The notes under the pieces are model-generated. The model was given only the letters and a program-made list of their open reading frames with translations. It was not told the origin of the DNA and did no database searches. Of a stretch of 64,000 nucleotides of DNA, positions 17,760 to 26,588 are shown piece by piece (the stretch's first letter is position 1; the number at the start of each line of letters is the position of its first letter). A program made the translations under genes and the position numbers. The stretch comes from JBHYDC01 sp051861205 (GTDB lineage: Bacteria > Pseudomonadota > Alphaproteobacteria > Rhizobiales > Pleomorphomonadaceae), in the NCBI GenBank assembly GCA_051861205.1, contig JBHYDC010000014.1, positions 1 through 64,000 on the forward strand. Reading direction: 5' to 3'.

Positions 17760-17776
17760 CCGGGTCCCCCGGTTTT
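17760..17776 (+). terminator. Weak candidate terminator after carB
   Basis: CCGGG (17760-17764) can pair with CCCGG (17768-17772) across a three-base loop, followed by TTTT. The stem is short, so this is only a suggestion that carB transcription ends before greA. Confidence 0.3.
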
Positions 17777-17850
17777 GATGACCGAACTTGAGTGTGCCCG
17801 GCGTTCATGCGTCGGGCGCCGCTGTTTTCTGTGGAAAGGTTGTAGGTCCG

Positions 17851-18324
17851 ATGGAAAAGATCCCGATGACCGCCGGCGGCTACGCTGCTCTTGAACGTGA
17901 GCTGCACCGGCGCAAATCCGAGGAGAGGCCGCGCATCATCGCCGCGATCTCCGAGGCGCGGGCGCATGGCGACCTTTCCGAAAACGCGGAGTATCACGCC
18001 GCTAAGGAAGCCCAGAGCCACAACGAAGGCCGGGTTTCCGATCTGGAGGACATGCTTTCGCGCGCGGAGGTGATCGACGTCTCCAAGCTCAGCGGCAAAA
18101 CCATCAAGTTCGGCGCCACCGTGAAGCTGGTCGACGAGGATACCGAGGAAGAGAAGGTCTACCAAATCGTCGGCGACGCCGAATCCGATGTGAAGGAAGG
18201 CCGAATCTCGATTTCGTCCCCCATCGCACGCGCGCTGATCGGCAAATCCGTCGGTGATCAGGTGGAAGTCACCGCGCCAGGGGGCGCGCGCGCCTACGAG
18301 GTTCTGGACGTGGCATTCCGTTGA
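17851..18324 (+). CDS. greA: Transcription elongation factor GreA
   Basis: The 157-residue factor rescues arrested RNA polymerase by stimulating transcript cleavage. It starts MEKIPMTAGGYAALEREL, has the N-terminal coiled coil with the conserved ISEARAHGDLSENAEYHAA tip whose acidic residues enter the polymerase channel, and the C-terminal FKBP-like domain with DVKEGRISISSPIARAL and VTAPGGARAYEVLDV. Length and order are normal. Its start has AGGT about 10 bases upstream. It ends the housekeeping block before the glycan region. Confidence 0.97.
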   Translation: MEKIPMTAGGYAALERELHRRKSEERPRIIAAISEARAHGDLSENAEYHAAKEAQSHNEGRVSDLEDMLSRAEVIDVSKLSGKTIKFGATVKLVDEDTEEEKVYQIVGDAESDVKEGRISISSPIARALIGKSVGDQVEVTAPGGARAYEVLDVAFR

Positions 18325-18420
18325 AAGCGAACACCGCTTCCGGGTAACGGCATGTCGATAGCATTATGGGGAAAGATATTGCGAGCCGGGATCATTGAGT
18401 GATATTTATAGCCACATCAT

Positions 18421-19599
18421 TTGCTCTATCGATGTGGCTTGTTCATCTTGGATTCGGTCCGCCCCCTGTTGGATACGCCTTCGACCCAGCCTGGGACATT
18501 GAAGCCGAATTCGAATCGCTTGAGTTTCCAAACCGTTGAAGTCGTCGCCCCCAGTCTGGGCGCGCGCTTTTCCGGCGTAACCTCAACCGTGATCGCTCTC
18601 TTGGAAGAGCATGCCGCGCGCGTTGAGATCGGCGGTCTTGGCCGGCAGATTCCTGACAACCTGCCTCGGCTTTACTGGCGCGACATCCTTGCTGCCGGTT
18701 GGCGTCCGCCTGCCGGACGCCGCTTCCGGATCTGGCATGCCCGTCGCAACATCGAGATGATCTGGGGCCTTGCCCTCAGCCGCCTGCTTCGGCAACCGTG
18801 GCGCCTCGTCTTTACGTCTGCCGCACAGCGCAAGCACACAGCCTTCACCAAAGCCCTGATCCGCCGCATGGACGCGGTGATCGCGACATCGCCGGAGGCC
18901 GCAAGCTACCTCGACGTCCCCGCCTCGATCAGTTTGCATGGGGTGGACGTCAATCGTTGGCGCCCGGCTGAAGACAGGGCCGAGGCTTGGGCCGCAACCG
19001 GCCTGCCGGGCCGCTACGGCATCGGCATCTTCGGGCGGGTTCGGCACCAGAAGGGCACCGACCTTTTCGTTCATGCCTTGATTGCAACTCTTCCGGCCCA
19101 GCCCGATTGGACCGCCGTCGTGATAGGATTGATCAAACCGGACGACGCCGCCTTCGTCGAAGGCCTCAAGGCGAAACTCGCGGCAGCCGGGCTGCAAGAC
19201 CGCGTCCTGTTCATGGGTGAGCAGGAGTTCAGCACAATTCCCCAGTGGTTCAGAGCGCTGTCTATCGTCGTGGCACCTGCGCGATGGGAGGGCTTTGGGC
19301 TCGTTCCACTTGAAGCCATGGCAAGCGCAACCCCCGTGATCGCAAGCCGTGTGGGCGCCCACGCCCATCTCGTCGACCACGGCCGAACCGGCTGGTTGAT
19401 CCCGCCGGATGACGTGCCAGCCCTCGCCGAAGCCCTACAAACGGCAATGGCGCTAGAGCCCGCAGCCCGCAACGCAATCGGAGCCGCCGGCCGATCGCAC
19501 GTCGAAGAGCGATTTTCAATCGACCAGGAAGCCCGGCGGATCGAAAGCGTCTACAGCCGGCTCTGGTCGGAGTTGGAAAGCGGCAAGACCTCAGTATAG
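18421..19599 (+). CDS. lpcC: LpcC-like lipopolysaccharide core mannosyltransferase (GT4)
   Basis: The product is close to the rhizobial LpcC mannosyltransferase that adds a sugar to the Kdo region of the LPS core: VEVVAPSLGARFSGVTSTVI at the N-terminus, RFRIWHARRNIEMIWG, FTSAAQRKHTAFTKALIRRM, SLHGVDVNRW, GIFGRVRHQKGTDLF and the GT-B acceptor motif EGFGLVPLEAMASATPVI. The start is uncertain: the frame opens with TTG at 18421, while homologues begin near the TTG at 18520 (LSFQTVEVV). No good ribosome site is visible for either, and no ATG is in frame before the conserved part. Confidence 0.85.
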   Translation: MLYRCGLFILDSVRPLLDTPSTQPGTLKPNSNRLSFQTVEVVAPSLGARFSGVTSTVIALLEEHAARVEIGGLGRQIPDNLPRLYWRDILAAGWRPPAGRRFRIWHARRNIEMIWGLALSRLLRQPWRLVFTSAAQRKHTAFTKALIRRMDAVIATSPEAASYLDVPASISLHGVDVNRWRPAEDRAEAWAATGLPGRYGIGIFGRVRHQKGTDLFVHALIATLPAQPDWTAVVIGLIKPDDAAFVEGLKAKLAAAGLQDRVLFMGEQEFSTIPQWFRALSIVVAPARWEGFGLVPLEAMASATPVIASRVGAHAHLVDHGRTGWLIPPDDVPALAEALQTAMALEPAARNAIGAAGRSHVEERFSIDQEARRIESVYSRLWSELESGKTSV

Positions 19600-19647
19600 G
19601 CGCATTCTTATTCAGTTAATCGCAAAAATCACAGCATTAAAATAAAA

Positions 19648-20481
19648 TCATTTTTTTACAGATCCGCGATTTCCTACGTTTTCTTCCCACGTAAGGGGCA
19701 ATAACTTTGCGCGACCGAACAAGAATAGACAAATCTGAAGGGGAAGCAGGCGAACCTCATAAAATCCGCGCTTAACCCTCCTTTTCCAAAGCTTCCAGCC
19801 ATGGGGCCTTATAGCTTTACCTAAACTGGCGATATCCGAATTGTAACCAAACCGCCTCTGCGTTGCCATCGCAGGACGGATCAATACTGGCTTCAGATTA
19901 CCCGACAAAGATGAAACGGTGGCGTTGAAGAGCAGATGATCGACCGGAACACGGATGGACCCACTGAGCTTCAACCCCTCTTTCGCCGCCCTACGGGACA
20001 GGATGTAAGCTGCACCACCCACATGGCGGGAGTGCATCCGATGCAAGAGACGGGTGCCACCGTTCAGACTGCCGATAGCCGGTCCGAGAAGCACCATGGA
20101 CTCGCGATCGCCGAATTTCTCCAACTTCACGACGTCCACATCAGGCGGAATCCAGTCAGTCGAGGCCACGAGTTCAAGTGCATCGCCCGAGAGATAAACG
20201 TCATCCTCAAGAACCAGGGCAAAAGGGCTGTCGGTTTCGAGCAGCATCTGCCAAGCGCGCAAATGGCTTACGGTGCAAGCGCGATCACCCTTCCCGATAC
20301 GACCGAGGGGGCCCTCTGCGTTGATGACTGCGTCAATTTGCTGATCTGTTGCAAGGCCCGCGTCCAACGCATCAACCCGCTGCCAACCAATTCCCAGAGC
20401 ATCCAATTGGCCACCGAGCCGCTCAAGCCTGTCAACTCGTCGCTTCAAATTGATGATGTAAACGGGTATAGCCTGGGTCAC
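19648..20481 (-). CDS. Glycosyltransferase family 25 protein
   Basis: The 277-residue protein starts IPVYIINLKRRVDRLERL, the nucleotide-binding opening of GT25 LPS glycosyltransferases (LgtB/LpsA type). It continues with KGDRACTVSHLRAWQMLLE, LVLEDDVYLSGDALEL (the EDD metal motif), and GGAAYILSRRAAKEGL. The donor is usually UDP-galactose or UDP-glucose but cannot be fixed. The Lys/Arg-rich C-terminus (KLWKRRVKRGFYEVR) is suited to membrane association. It converges on lpcC with 48 AT-rich bases between. Confidence 0.88.
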   Translation of the reverse strand: MTQAIPVYIINLKRRVDRLERLGGQLDALGIGWQRVDALDAGLATDQQIDAVINAEGPLGRIGKGDRACTVSHLRAWQMLLETDSPFALVLEDDVYLSGDALELVASTDWIPPDVDVVKLEKFGDRESMVLLGPAIGSLNGGTRLLHRMHSRHVGGAAYILSRRAAKEGLKLSGSIRVPVDHLLFNATVSSLSGNLKPVLIRPAMATQRRFGYNSDIASLGKAIRPHGWKLWKRRVKRGFYEVRLLPLQICLFLFGRAKLLPLTWEENVGNRGSVKK

Positions 20482-20983
20482 GGTGGCGGGCGCTTTCGAT
20501 CCAGTTAGCTCGTTAACGGGCGCTGTGGAACGGTCCTCACTGGTGGCAGAGCACCTTTAGGGCCGTGGCTTGACCGATGCGAATCGATCAGTTTCGAGCA
20601 TCTGGCAAAAACCGATCCAGAGAGCCCCAATAACTGCCGTGCACAATGATAAAATTCACCAATTTCATCGCACCCGTTATGCGGCCAGCACGGAGCAGCT
20701 TTACAATGATATTGTCGTTTTTGCCACCAAAAAGTATGACTTCAGCATTGGCATTCCGTCTTTTCTAAATGCGGCCGCTGGGGGTACACTGCATTCGGAT
20801 TGGTCGCGCTAAACGTCTGCGGCATGCATCAATGCCATACGAAAGTCTTTTACTATGGCGATCCACCCAGTTGGATTCTTTGGTTAGGAAGCCACATAAG
20901 GGCTCTATCCGAGACGTTACGCGCGGCGGATATGATATAAACAATCAGAGACTTATCCTTACCTTGCTTGCGAGGACTTGGTT
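20482..20983. other. Gap in the glycan region with no recognisable gene
   Basis: This 502-base stretch is moderately AT-rich and should include promoters for the two diverging glycosyltransferase genes. Short open frames exist on both strands. One minus-strand stretch between about 20765 and 20598 has a fairly protein-like composition (AEVILFGGKNDNIIVKLL ... VHGSYWGSLDRF), but it has no convincing start, follows a stop directly, and I could not assign it. It might be a remnant of a lost gene. Confidence 0.5.
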
Positions 20984-22042
20984 ATGACTGCAGGCAAGAT
21001 TCTGCACATGCATTTCGGCAAAGACGGAGGGGCGGAACGCTTCTTCGTGAACCTTGTGCAGGCATTTGGCGAACGAGGTTTTGAGCAGCGATTCGTGATC
21101 CGACCCGATCGTGTCTGGAAACCAGAGATCGAAGCTCTTGGACCGATTATCGAGAACCATTTCCGATGGTTGTCTTTAACCAGACCGCTAGTGATGTTCA
21201 AAGTACACCGCATGATCAAGACTTGGGAGCCAACGGTGATCATGGCTTGGATGTCACGCTCGTCCCAGCTCATCCCAAAGCAATCAGACGCGCTGAAACT
21301 CACTCGTCTCGGCGACTACCCGCGCCATCTCCGCCATTTCCGCGATAATGATCTCATTGTGGCTAACGCGCCGGGAATCGCCGAAAATTGCTTACAGCAG
21401 GGCTGGAGCAAGCCGGTCCATGTGATTTCCAACTTTCCTCGCGAAGTGACGCCCGTCGCGATTGATCGCGCCGATCTCAACACACCGAAGGATGCCTTCG
21501 TCATCTCGGGCGTAGGACGTTTCATACGGCGAAAAGGCTTCGACACATTGGTCCGGGCCGCCGCGCGGATTCCAAACGCCTATCTCTGGCTGATCGGGGA
21601 CGGCGAAAGGCGTTCAGAATTAGAAGCTCTAACGGCTGAATTGGGAATTGCCGAGCGGACCCGATTCACTGGCTGGGTCGATGAGCCTATGCATTGGGTA
21701 GCAGCGTCGGATGTGTTCGTCATTCCTTCGCGTCATGAACCGCTTGGTAACGTGATCCTTGAAAGCTGGCACGCCGGTATTCCGACGGTTTCAACCCGCA
21801 GCGAGGGGCCAAGCTGGTTCGTCGAAGACGGGAAGGATGCTCTCATGTGCGACATCGATGATGTTGGTGGCATGACGGATGCTATCGAGCGAATCAAGTC
21901 CGACCGACAGATCGCCGGAGCCTTAGTTGAGGCCGGACGGGCAAAGCTCGCAGCGGAGTTCACGAAAGAACGGATTGTCGACCGCTATGTCGATTTGTTC
22001 AACACAACTCACAGCGGTGCGCCCCCATCGCGCATCGAATGA
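20984..22042 (+). CDS. Glycosyltransferase family 4 protein
   Basis: The 352-residue protein has two Rossmann halves of the GT-B fold. The N-terminal half opens KILHMHFGKDGGAERFFVNL; the C-terminal half has FVISGVGRFIRRKGFDTLVR, AYLWLIGDGERRSELEAL and the nucleotide-sugar motif SRHEPLGNVILESWHAGIPT. It likely adds a sugar to LPS core or another surface glycan at the cytoplasmic face. The ATG at 20984 has GAGGA eight bases upstream. Donor and acceptor are unknown. It converges on the GT2 gene. Confidence 0.88.
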   Translation: MTAGKILHMHFGKDGGAERFFVNLVQAFGERGFEQRFVIRPDRVWKPEIEALGPIIENHFRWLSLTRPLVMFKVHRMIKTWEPTVIMAWMSRSSQLIPKQSDALKLTRLGDYPRHLRHFRDNDLIVANAPGIAENCLQQGWSKPVHVISNFPREVTPVAIDRADLNTPKDAFVISGVGRFIRRKGFDTLVRAAARIPNAYLWLIGDGERRSELEALTAELGIAERTRFTGWVDEPMHWVAASDVFVIPSRHEPLGNVILESWHAGIPTVSTRSEGPSWFVEDGKDALMCDIDDVGGMTDAIERIKSDRQIAGALVEAGRAKLAAEFTKERIVDRYVDLFNTTHSGAPPSRIE

Positions 22043-22101
22043 AACGGCTGCGAACAAGCCCTCGGATCCACCATCCTTGCCGAAATGAAGATGAATGATC
22101 T

Positions 22102-22947
22102 TTATCTCGGCGTTTCCATGTCGAGATCGTCATGCGGCGGCATATGACGGGCTGCATTGCGTTGGTAAATCTTGGCCTCCGTCAGAAACGAATAAACGGC
22201 CCCCGTCATCGCCTGAATGAACCCCGGCACGCCGCAGCGCCATAACCCGTTTCGCAGGTAAAGGCGGAGGAAGTAGGTGGGCGGGTTGACGATCAACTTG
22301 AAGATGCGGGGCGGCGAGCCCTCGGCGACGCGCTGATCGGCCTTTAAGGTCGAATAGCGATTTTCCTTGAGGATTTGCTCGTCGATCACCAGGGGACGGA
22401 AATGCAAAAGGCTGCCGACCTCGGAATTGCGAACGCGCCCGTCGGGTACGATGCCCTCATGAACCTGCTGGCTTAAATCATAGCGGCCTCGCCCACGGCG
22501 AATCAGACGCAGATTGCGCCGCTCGTGAGAGCGCTTGGGCGAATAGCCGTAGCCGATCAGATAGGGCCGGCGTGCGATTCGCCAACCGACAATCTCAGGC
22601 CCCGCCTGCAACAAGCCGGGAAGCGCCTCGATCAAGGCCCGGTCGGGCCGCTCGTCCGCGTCGATATTGAAGCACCAAGGTTGGGTGCACTGCTCAAGCG
22701 CGAATTGCTTTTGTCCTGCATATCCGAGCCAGGGCTGCCGGATGAAGCGAATCGGGAACCCTTCAGCGATCAGACTTTCAATAAGTTCGTCCGTTCCGTC
22801 GGTTGACCCGCTGTCTACGACGACGATCTCGGCGCAGATTGCAAGACTACGGATACAGTTCTCAATGTAATGAAACTCATCTCGGCACACGACAAATGCA
22901 CTTATTTCTATGCGTTTATGTTCTTGATTTTTTACACCTTCAATCAT
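22102..22947 (-). CDS. Glycosyltransferase family 2 protein (WaaE/KdtX-like)
   Basis: The 281-residue protein starts with the GT-A donor-binding strand EISAFVVCRDEFHYIENCIR, then VVVDSGSTDGTDELIES and the metal motif FNIDADERPDRALI. The segments GYAGQKQFALEQC, SPKRSHERRNLRLIRRG and YDLSQQVHEGIV are like those of WaaE/KdtX enzymes that add a glucose to the LPS inner core; the exact linkage is inferred only. The ATG at 22947 has GGAAG upstream and begins just before the catalytic domain. A longer frame from 23121 would overlap the divergent methyltransferase gene and is rejected. Confidence 0.88.
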   Translation of the reverse strand: MIEGVKNQEHKRIEISAFVVCRDEFHYIENCIRSLAICAEIVVVDSGSTDGTDELIESLIAEGFPIRFIRQPWLGYAGQKQFALEQCTQPWCFNIDADERPDRALIEALPGLLQAGPEIVGWRIARRPYLIGYGYSPKRSHERRNLRLIRRGRGRYDLSQQVHEGIVPDGRVRNSEVGSLLHFRPLVIDEQILKENRYSTLKADQRVAEGSPPRIFKLIVNPPTYFLRLYLRNGLWRCGVPGFIQAMTGAVYSFLTEAKIYQRNAARHMPPHDDLDMETPR

Positions 22948-23084
22948 TCTGTTTCTTCCCAACCGCTGGCGGATAGAATCACGACGACGAATTGCTCTCC
23001 TAACATTGATTTCAATGGATCTATATAATTGCGCAAACACTTCGTTGAAGGCATGCCTTCGGCGACCAACCGGGGAACCCACTG

Positions 23085-23804
23085 ATGATAAGAAATCTAA
23101 TATCAACGCTAAGCGCATCACTTCAAAATCCTAAAGCAGTTTCATTTAGGACCCTGAACTATGACTGGAAAAAATCGCGCCAGACTAGAATAGACGTGAT
23201 CAATCATTTCACATTGAAAATCAACAACTGTAAATATCTTGAGATCGGTTGCCGAGACGACAAATGTTTCAATGAAGTTATTGCCGCGAAAAAAATCGGC
23301 GTCGACCCCGTCAGTGGCGGCACGCACCGGATGACCAGCGATGAATACTTCAAAGACTCTGACGATTTATTTGATGTCGTTTTTATCGACGGTCTCCATA
23401 CATACGAGCAGTCTTATCGAGATGCGCAGAATGCGTTTTCAAGGATTGAGTGCGGCGGTGTCGTTGTTTTCCACGACATGATCCCAAGATCGTGGCGAGC
23501 GGCCTACCCGAAACAAATTTCTCATAGCTGGAACGGCGATGTTTGGAAAACGGGCGTGCACTTGAGCAAAATGGACGGGGTAGCATTTCTTGTCGTCGAG
23601 ATAGACCATGGGGTCGGTGTTGCGATAAAGACCTCTCCCCATGTCGAATTTGAAGCAATCTCTGAAAAAATGGCGCGCGCTTCATTTAATGATTATTTGA
23701 GCCTTAGAGATAGTATAAATACTGTTTCTTGGAATGAATTTGTTAATGACAAGAAATTTTTTGAAGTTATACAAAAATTAGATGGTGAAACAGAAGGAAG
23801 CTAG
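23085..23804 (+). CDS. Class I SAM-dependent methyltransferase family protein
   Basis: The 239-residue protein has a Rossmann methyltransferase core: CKYLEIGCRDDKCFNEV (SAM-binding), IGVDPVSGGTHRM, then DLFDVVFIDGLHTYEQSYRD and GGVVVFHDMIPRS, the pattern of small surface-glycan methyltransferases with D-G-x-H. The acceptor is unknown, probably a sugar hydroxyl. Codon choice is markedly more AT-rich (many AAA, AAT, TTT and TTA) than flanking housekeeping genes. It is followed after one base by the next gene, so the two are an operon. Confidence 0.8.
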   Translation: MIRNLISTLSASLQNPKAVSFRTLNYDWKKSRQTRIDVINHFTLKINNCKYLEIGCRDDKCFNEVIAAKKIGVDPVSGGTHRMTSDEYFKDSDDLFDVVFIDGLHTYEQSYRDAQNAFSRIECGGVVVFHDMIPRSWRAAYPKQISHSWNGDVWKTGVHLSKMDGVAFLVVEIDHGVGVAIKTSPHVEFEAISEKMARASFNDYLSLRDSINTVSWNEFVNDKKFFEVIQKLDGETEGS

Positions 23805-23805
23805 T

Positions 23806-24852
23806 ATGGAGCGCAGTAACCCTTCCGTTTCTTTCTGGCCGCATGCAACAAGCTTGAGGACCGCGAGCTATCGCATTCGTTGCAGGAACATAGTGAACGC
23901 TTTGCGGAAACTCGGCTTTAACGCGTCCGTTTATGAAATTGGCAGGCCAAAACCTGACATACTAGTGCTATCAAAACGAGTCGATCTTGCATCCGCGAAT
24001 CACGCGACCGAACTTAAAAAGCACGGTGTAAAGATTATTTTGGACTTGTGCGACAATATGTTTCCGCGGGGGCCGTCTTCAAATATTGAAAAAGATGGCG
24101 CGAAGGAAATATCAAACCTATTTTTGCTGTGTGACGCAGTCGTATTTGCAACCCCTGATCTTATGGACGTAATGACATCTGAACTGAAACTGGCTGGAAC
24201 CGCATTTGTAATTGGCGATGCAATCGAACCACCGGATGCCTTCGATCGTCGTTCATTTTATCATACAGCCCTCGATTTTTTACGGTTGTCGATGGTCTCG
24301 GCGCGCATGAAATTAGATGGCATTCCGAAAGATCGTCGCTTGATATGGTTTGGCATGCAGGGAGCGCGGGATTTAGGAAGCGGAATGTATGATCTAGCGA
24401 AAGTTTCTCCACATTTAGATAAACTAAATAGAAAAATGCCGATTTCTCTCACTGTAGTAAGTAACAATTTTAAAATCTATCGTGAGTTATTTTCAAACCA
24501 GAGCTTTACGACATACTACACGACTTGGAGTGCTCGGCATTTATATGATGTATCGAAGATGCACTCCATATCTTTGATTCCTGTATCGCTAAACAATTAC
24601 ACCATTGGAAAGACGAACAATCGATTGGTTACGTCGCTTCTGAATAACTTGATCGTTGCTGCCTCGTCTCTCCCTGCATACAAAGATTTCTCAAACTATG
24701 TTCACCTCGATAAATTTGATCAATTGGAGGACTTGATCGAGAATAGAAATAGCTGGATGAAGAAAACTGAAGATGGGAAGAAATTTGCAATGGGAAAATG
24801 GTCTCTTGATGAGATATCGAAGCAATGGTCTGCATTACTGACGAATGTGTGA
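23806..24852 (+). CDS. Glycosyltransferase-like protein of unknown specificity
   Basis: The 348-residue protein resembles a GT-B type glycosyltransferase only loosely. It opens SVSFWPHATSLRTASYRIRC, has PDILVLSKR, VKIILDLCDNMFP, RRLIWFGMQGARDLGSGMYD, and near the C-terminus SLIPVSLNNYTIGKTNNRLV followed by a short Lys-rich end. No catalytic motif can be named with confidence. The ATG at 23806 follows AAGGAAG, one base after the stop of the methyltransferase. Base composition is strongly AT-rich, like both neighbours, which suggests common acquisition. Confidence 0.65.
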   Translation: MERSNPSVSFWPHATSLRTASYRIRCRNIVNALRKLGFNASVYEIGRPKPDILVLSKRVDLASANHATELKKHGVKIILDLCDNMFPRGPSSNIEKDGAKEISNLFLLCDAVVFATPDLMDVMTSELKLAGTAFVIGDAIEPPDAFDRRSFYHTALDFLRLSMVSARMKLDGIPKDRRLIWFGMQGARDLGSGMYDLAKVSPHLDKLNRKMPISLTVVSNNFKIYRELFSNQSFTTYYTTWSARHLYDVSKMHSISLIPVSLNNYTIGKTNNRLVTSLLNNLIVAASSLPAYKDFSNYVHLDKFDQLEDLIENRNSWMKKTEDGKKFAMGKWSLDEISKQWSALLTNV

Positions 24853-24891
24853 TGGACTTTTGAAACCCCAGTAGAATAGGTAACAAACAAA

Positions 24892-25557
24892 ATGCGCGCG
24901 AGTGCAACGACACTTCAGCCTGAAGTTTCACCATCAGAGCTTTTATTGCTTGAAGACGTGTTGAAGTCTAATAGTTTATCAGGAAATCATTTGGAGATCG
25001 GAACTGCCGCAGGTGGAACGCTCAAGGCCTTGATACAGGCCTACGAAGGTCGGCCGCGCCCCCAATTTGTAGTCGTTGATCCATTTAGTTACTTTCCCAA
25101 TCAGCGGGAGATTGTCGAAAAAAACCTGAGCGCTTCCAGCATCGACCCAACATCCGTTGAGTTCAGAACGGGATTTAGCTGGCCATTGTTGAAGGTCGCA
25201 AAGTCGCGCGGCGAGACATTTTCGTTCATCTTTATTGATGGCGATCACAGTGCCAAAGGCGTGATGCAAGATCTGGCCTGGACTGAACTGCTTGAGGTCG
25301 GTGGCTTCGTTTGCCTTCATGATCACAACGCAAGCTTTCCGGGTGTGATCTGGGCCACAAAACGTGTCCTAAGCCGTCATAAAGGTGCCCTGAGCTTCGT
25401 TGCGCAGACGGAATCGCTTGTTGTTTTAAAATTGGAGGCCGAGTTAAGGCGCGCTCCGGTAACCAGTCTAGATCGCTACCTAGCTTATGTTTTGGACGTA
25501 TTTTTTTTCCGCTTAAGAAAAAGCATCCGAAAGCGGATAGCGCGAATTAAACATTGA
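24892..25557 (+). CDS. Class I SAM-dependent methyltransferase (cephalosporin-hydroxylase-like type)
   Basis: The 221-residue protein has NHLEIGTAAGGTLKALIQA as its SAM-binding motif, FVVVDPFSYFPNQREIVE, then FSFIFIDGDHSAKGVMQDLA and GGFVCLHDHNASFPGV. This DGDHS pattern is typical of O-methyltransferase-like proteins in polysaccharide clusters. The C-terminus ends with a basic helix (FFFRLRKSIRKRIARIKH) that could hold it at the membrane. It lies 39 bases after the glycosyltransferase-like gene and is the third gene of the AT-rich set; it converges on the ELM1-family gene. Confidence 0.8.
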   Translation: MRASATTLQPEVSPSELLLLEDVLKSNSLSGNHLEIGTAAGGTLKALIQAYEGRPRPQFVVVDPFSYFPNQREIVEKNLSASSIDPTSVEFRTGFSWPLLKVAKSRGETFSFIFIDGDHSAKGVMQDLAWTELLEVGGFVCLHDHNASFPGVIWATKRVLSRHKGALSFVAQTESLVVLKLEAELRRAPVTSLDRYLAYVLDVFFFRLRKSIRKRIARIKH

Positions 25558-25577
25558 TTATTCAATGAATTGGGTAC

Positions 25578-26588
25578 TCAAAACCTACCCATCACCACGC
25601 GCGCAATCCAATCCCTGGGGTCTTCCTCCGCCACACGGATCTCGCGCAGCGCCTCCTCCACAAGTTCGCCCCTCGCCGCCCACATCGGCAGCACGGCGGC
25701 TTGTCCGGAGCCGGCGATTGCGGCGATGTATTCGTTGCCCTTGCGCTCCATCACCTTGGAGGGCTTCAGCGCAATAACGGGCCGCCGCGCGGCCAGACCG
25801 TCGCTGATCATGCTGTTGGAGTCCTCCGTGACGAGAACCGCGTCCCCGCCAAGCGCCTGCATCAGGGATCCCGGCCCGGCTGCCGCATAGTCGATGAAGG
25901 TTTCGATCAGTCCCTTGTCGGCCAGCTTTCGCAGGGCGGTGCTGACGGCGGGCGGCGTCCGGCGCGAGGTCGTCACCAGCCAACGGACGCGGAACAGTGC
26001 GGCGACCGATGGGATCAGGGCGAGGAGCCCGTCCCAATCTTGCTGGCGGAAGATATGCCGCTCGGAGTTCCCGCCCACGAGAAGCGATAGCCGTGCCCCG
26101 TGCAGAGCGCCCGGCGTCGTGAGATCGCGGCGCGGCGGCAAACGGTCGGGGTCTACCATGCTCGGCAGCAGGCAATAGGCCCGGCCCGGATCATAGCCGT
26201 CGCGCGGTGTTTGAACGAGTTGCAGCGTCACGTCGGCGGCGTCCCGGCGGTTGACCCAGCCGCTGAAAACCACTTTGGCGCCGAAGTGCCGCGCGGCCAT
26301 CACCGCGAAATGCACGGTCTTCGATCCCGATGCCAAGATGACGTCGGGCCGCGTGAGCGTAGCGAGATCGACGCCGTAAGCGAGATGCACAAAGGCGGCG
26401 GGCGACCCTATCCAGCGGCGCGCGATCGTCTCGCGCACGTCGCTGCGCAGCCAAGGCCTCGGTCGCACGTCCACCCTCTCCAGAGTGATATCCATATGCC
26501 GGGCGAGCGCGAGGGCCAGTCCCTCCACTTGGTTGGAGTGCCCCGGCCGCTGGTCGCGCAGAAGCAGCAGTTTCCGCATATCGGCCAC
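25578..26588 (-). CDS. ELM1/GtrOC1 family (DUF1022) putative glycosyltransferase
   Basis: The 336-residue protein begins RKLLLLRDQRPGHSNQVEGL, the signature of the bacterial ELM1-like family, and shows DVILASGSKTVHFAVMAARH, LSLLVGGNSERHIF, and VLVTEDSNSMISDGLAARRP. The fold is like GT-B enzymes such as MurG. Some alphaproteobacterial members lie with LPS genes and are considered glycosyltransferases; the plant mitochondrial member acts in fission. The start is either the GTG at 26588, which overlaps the previous stop as TAGTG, or the ATG at 26579. It is translationally coupled to the GT92-like gene upstream. Confidence 0.85.
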   Translation of the reverse strand: MADMRKLLLLRDQRPGHSNQVEGLALALARHMDITLERVDVRPRPWLRSDVRETIARRWIGSPAAFVHLAYGVDLATLTRPDVILASGSKTVHFAVMAARHFGAKVVFSGWVNRRDAADVTLQLVQTPRDGYDPGRAYCLLPSMVDPDRLPPRRDLTTPGALHGARLSLLVGGNSERHIFRQQDWDGLLALIPSVAALFRVRWLVTTSRRTPPAVSTALRKLADKGLIETFIDYAAAGPGSLMQALGGDAVLVTEDSNSMISDGLAARRPVIALKPSKVMERKGNEYIAAIAGSGQAAVLPMWAARGELVEEALREIRVAEEDPRDWIARVVMGRF

